The notes beneath the pieces were generated by a model. The model saw only the letters and a list, made by a program, of their open reading frames with translations, searched no databases and was not told the DNA's origin. From positions 1 to 7,385 of the forward strand of contig VGPA01000067.1 of the NCBI GenBank assembly GCA_016875665.1: a stretch of 7,385 bases of DNA. Direction: 5' to 3'. The translations under genes were made by a program, and so were the position numbers. Each line of letters begins with the position of its first letter. The stretch's first letter is position 1. This stretch comes from Chloroflexota bacterium. Its GTDB lineage: Bacteria; Chloroflexota; Limnocylindria; P2-11E. This document shows, piece by piece, positions 6,220 through 7,385 of this stretch.

Positions 6220-6293
6220 TAGCCCGTACCGGATTCGAACCGGTGATCTCAGCCTTGAGAGGGCTGCGTCCTTGGCCTCTAGACGAACGGGCC
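6220..6293 (-). tRNA. tRNA-Glu (anticodon CTC)
   Basis: The minus strand folds into a full cloverleaf. The acceptor stem is GGCCCGT with ACGGGCT (one terminal G-U pair). The D arm is GTC/GAC around TAGAGGCCAAG, the anticodon stem CAGCC/GGCTG with loop CTCTCAA, the variable loop 5 bases, and the T arm ACCGG-TTCGAAT-CCGGT; the discriminator is A. The anticodon CTC (plus-strand GAG at 6257-6259) reads glutamate codon GAG. The TTCGTCTAGAGGCC start is typical of bacterial tRNA-Glu. CCA is not encoded. No T-tract terminator is visible in the 44 bases on its 3' side, and no copy of the 3' end elsewhere in the window suggests an integration site. It is divergent from the MBL gene, whose start is 30 bases away. 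Confidence 0.96.
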
Positions 6294-6305
6294 GTACTCG
6301 CAGAA

Positions 6306-6314
6306 TGGTAAGGT
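6306..6314 (+). promoter_or_regulatory. Candidate extended -10 or Shine-Dalgarno ahead of the MBL gene
   Basis: TGgTAAGGT fits an extended -10 (TGnTANNNT) and ends 9 bases before the TTG at 6324. The overlapping AAGGTGG (6310-6316) can instead be read as a Shine-Dalgarno 7 bases before TTG. The two readings exclude each other for one transcript. The tRNA-Glu promoter must lie in the same short region on the other strand. Confidence 0.35.
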
Positions 6315-6323
6315 GGCCGAGCT

Positions 6324-7289
6324 TTGACCGCAGCCCTCGTCGCACCCGGGGTGCGGCTCATCGAGATCCCCCTCAACATGGCGCTGCGCAGCGTCAATGC
6401 CTATCTCGTCGAGGGTGACCGCGGGTGGAGCCTGGTGGACTCCGGCATTCACACGGACGAAGCCGTGAAGGCGCTGAGCGACGGCCTCGCCACCGCGGGC
6501 ATCAGCGCGAAGGACGTCCAGCGGACCTTCATCACCCACTACCACCCGGATCACATCGGCCTCGCGGGCATGATGGGCGACGCGGGTAGCGAGGTGGTGA
6601 TGCACCGCCCCGAAGCGAGATACGCGCGGCGGGTCTGGTCGGGCGACCGGACGCTGCGCGAGCAGTTCGTCGCGTACCTCGACACGCACGGCCTGCCCGC
6701 CGACATTCGGAGCGGGGCGGAGCAAGCGTGGATCCTGGGGATGAAGACGGTGCTGCCCCTTCCCCCCATCACCGAGGTCGAGGACGGCGGCCCGGTCACG
6801 TTCGGCGGCCGCGCCACGCGCGCGGTCTGGACGCCGGGCCATACCGACCACCACGCCGTGCTCGTCGAGGACGGCGAGCGGCTGCTCTTCTCGGGGGACC
6901 ACGTTCTTCCGCGCATCACGAGCAACGTCGGGCTCTACCCCCACGGGCACGACAATCCGCTCGGCGAATACCTCGACTCGGTCGGGCGCCTGGCCGCGCT
7001 CCCGATCGGGCGAGTGCTGCCCGCGCACGGCCAGCCGTTCGACGATCTGCGCGGTCGCGTGGAGCAGATCCTCGAGCACCACGCGGCGCGGCTCGAGGAG
7101 TGCTTGACCTCGCTCGAGAAGGGCCCGCGCACGGCGTACGAGGTGCGGCTGCGCCTGTTCGGGACGCTGCGCGGCGGGCACGAAGAGCGCTTCGCGCTCG
7201 TGGAGATCCTCGCCCACTTGCGGCTCCTCGAGCGGCGCGGCCGCGTGCGGGCACTCCCCGGTTCGACCGTGCGCTGGGAGCGTATCTAG
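6324..7289 (+). CDS. Metallo-beta-lactamase-fold hydrolase with C-terminal winged-helix domain
   Basis: A 321-residue cytosolic protein. The MBL domain (about 10-240) keeps every metal ligand: HYHPDH (H72, H74, D76, H77), H173 in PGHTDHH, D192 in FSGDH and H235 in LPAHGQPF. After a helical linker (EQILEHHAARLEEC, 247-260), residues about 265-320 resemble the winged-helix tail of LACTB2-like MBL proteins, ending FALVEILAHLRLLERRGRV. Such enzymes hydrolyse thioesters, lactones or phosphodiesters, and LACTB2 itself is an endoribonuclease; sequence alone does not choose between these. No signal peptide is seen. The start is uncertain. TTG 6324 has AAGG-type pairing upstream and gives a normal N-terminus (VAPGVRLIEIPLN); GTG 6351 is an in-frame alternative that removes 9 residues without harming the fold. 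Confidence 0.92.
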   Translation: MTAALVAPGVRLIEIPLNMALRSVNAYLVEGDRGWSLVDSGIHTDEAVKALSDGLATAGISAKDVQRTFITHYHPDHIGLAGMMGDAGSEVVMHRPEARYARRVWSGDRTLREQFVAYLDTHGLPADIRSGAEQAWILGMKTVLPLPPITEVEDGGPVTFGGRATRAVWTPGHTDHHAVLVEDGERLLFSGDHVLPRITSNVGLYPHGHDNPLGEYLDSVGRLAALPIGRVLPAHGQPFDDLRGRVEQILEHHAARLEECLTSLEKGPRTAYEVRLRLFGTLRGGHEERFALVEILAHLRLLERRGRVRALPGSTVRWERI

Positions 7290-7315
7290 CGCGAGCCCGC
7301 GGCGATGGGCCCTCT

Positions 7316-7321
7316 TATAGG
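7316..7321 (+). promoter_or_regulatory. Candidate -10 element for the last gene
   Basis: TATAGG, within CTTATAGG, is the most AT-rich spot in the 42-base gap after the MBL gene and ends 10 bases before the ATG at 7332. No -35 match is seen at the right spacing. Use of this element would leave little or no leader, although a GGAG (7325-7328) also lies 3 bases before the ATG. Confidence 0.3.
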
Positions 7322-7331
7322 CTCGGAGCGC

Positions 7332-7385
7332 ATGAAGATCGTCATCGGGCTCGTCGCCGCAGTCGTGCTGATCGGCGCGCTCGCA
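7332..7385 (+). CDS. Start of an exported or membrane protein, 3' end outside the window
   Basis: The ATG at 7332 opens a frame that runs off the right edge after 18 codons, reading MKIVIGLVAAVVLIGALA. A single Lys followed by an unbroken hydrophobic stretch is what a signal peptide or first membrane helix looks like. GGAG at 7325-7328 is only 3 bases from the ATG, closer than usual. It is on the same strand as the MBL gene, 42 bases downstream, and could be co-transcribed or have its own promoter. The product cannot be named from this fragment. Confidence 0.6.
   Translation, partial: MKIVIGLVAAVVLIGALA

Noticed and set aside
4909..6222. Plus-strand open frame of 437 codons across the methyltransferase and lipoprotein region
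   Set aside because: It is antisense to intact methyltransferase motifs and out of frame with the lipoprotein signal peptide. No domain is visible in it.
6279..7217. Minus-strand open frame antisense to the MBL gene, running into the tRNA
   Set aside because: The plus strand carries all MBL ligands. The antisense translation has no recognisable family.
7271..7292. GCGCT...AGCGC inverted repeat at the end of the MBL gene as a terminator
   Set aside because: It has a 5-bp stem with a 12-base loop and no T-tract, and the first arm lies inside the coding sequence. This is expected by chance at this GC content.

Overview
The window is a gene-dense, very GC-rich piece of bacterial chromosome. Start codons are mixed (ATG, GTG and one TTG), intergenic gaps are mostly under 100 bases, and long antisense shadow ORFs are everywhere, as expected at this base composition. 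It suggests an uncultured high-GC bacterium. An actinobacterial or Chloroflexota/Dormibacterota-like origin is a guess; nothing here fixes the phylum. Two Ala/Pro-rich lipoproteins with clear lipoboxes show that the cell exports lipidated proteins.

Layout. The left edge carries the 3' end of a RidA-like gene (+). It converges on a RibD_C-type reductase gene (-), and the two stop codons share one CTAG. Only 18 bases separate the reductase start from that of a divergent FAD-dependent oxidoreductase of the phytoene-desaturase/PYROXD2 type (+). The oxidoreductase gene runs tail to tail, with an 8-base overlap, into a minus-strand run. In transcription order that run is a solitary beta-class DNA methyltransferase, a pirin and an M28 metallopeptidase lipoprotein, with gaps of 23 and 81 bases. 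Divergent from the methyltransferase is a small lipoprotein of unknown function (+). Then come tRNA-Glu(CTC) (-), a metallo-beta-lactamase-fold hydrolase with a winged-helix tail (+), and the first 18 codons of an exported or membrane protein (+).

Most products are housekeeping or accessory metabolic enzymes with no obvious shared pathway: an enamine/imine-type hydrolase relative, an NADPH reductase, an FAD oxidoreductase, a possible quercetinase-like cupin, a secreted peptidase and an MBL hydrolase. The methyltransferase has no restriction partner in view. No phage, transposon, CRISPR, toxin-antitoxin or biosynthetic-cluster signature was found. I do not see a convincing undescribed system. 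The most interesting points are recurrent -10-like hexamers 6-10 bases upstream of start codons that mostly lack a Shine-Dalgarno (possible leaderless transcription), the solitary methyltransferase heading a mixed operon, a RidA-like protein lacking the expected catalytic arginine, and an unrecognised lipoprotein.
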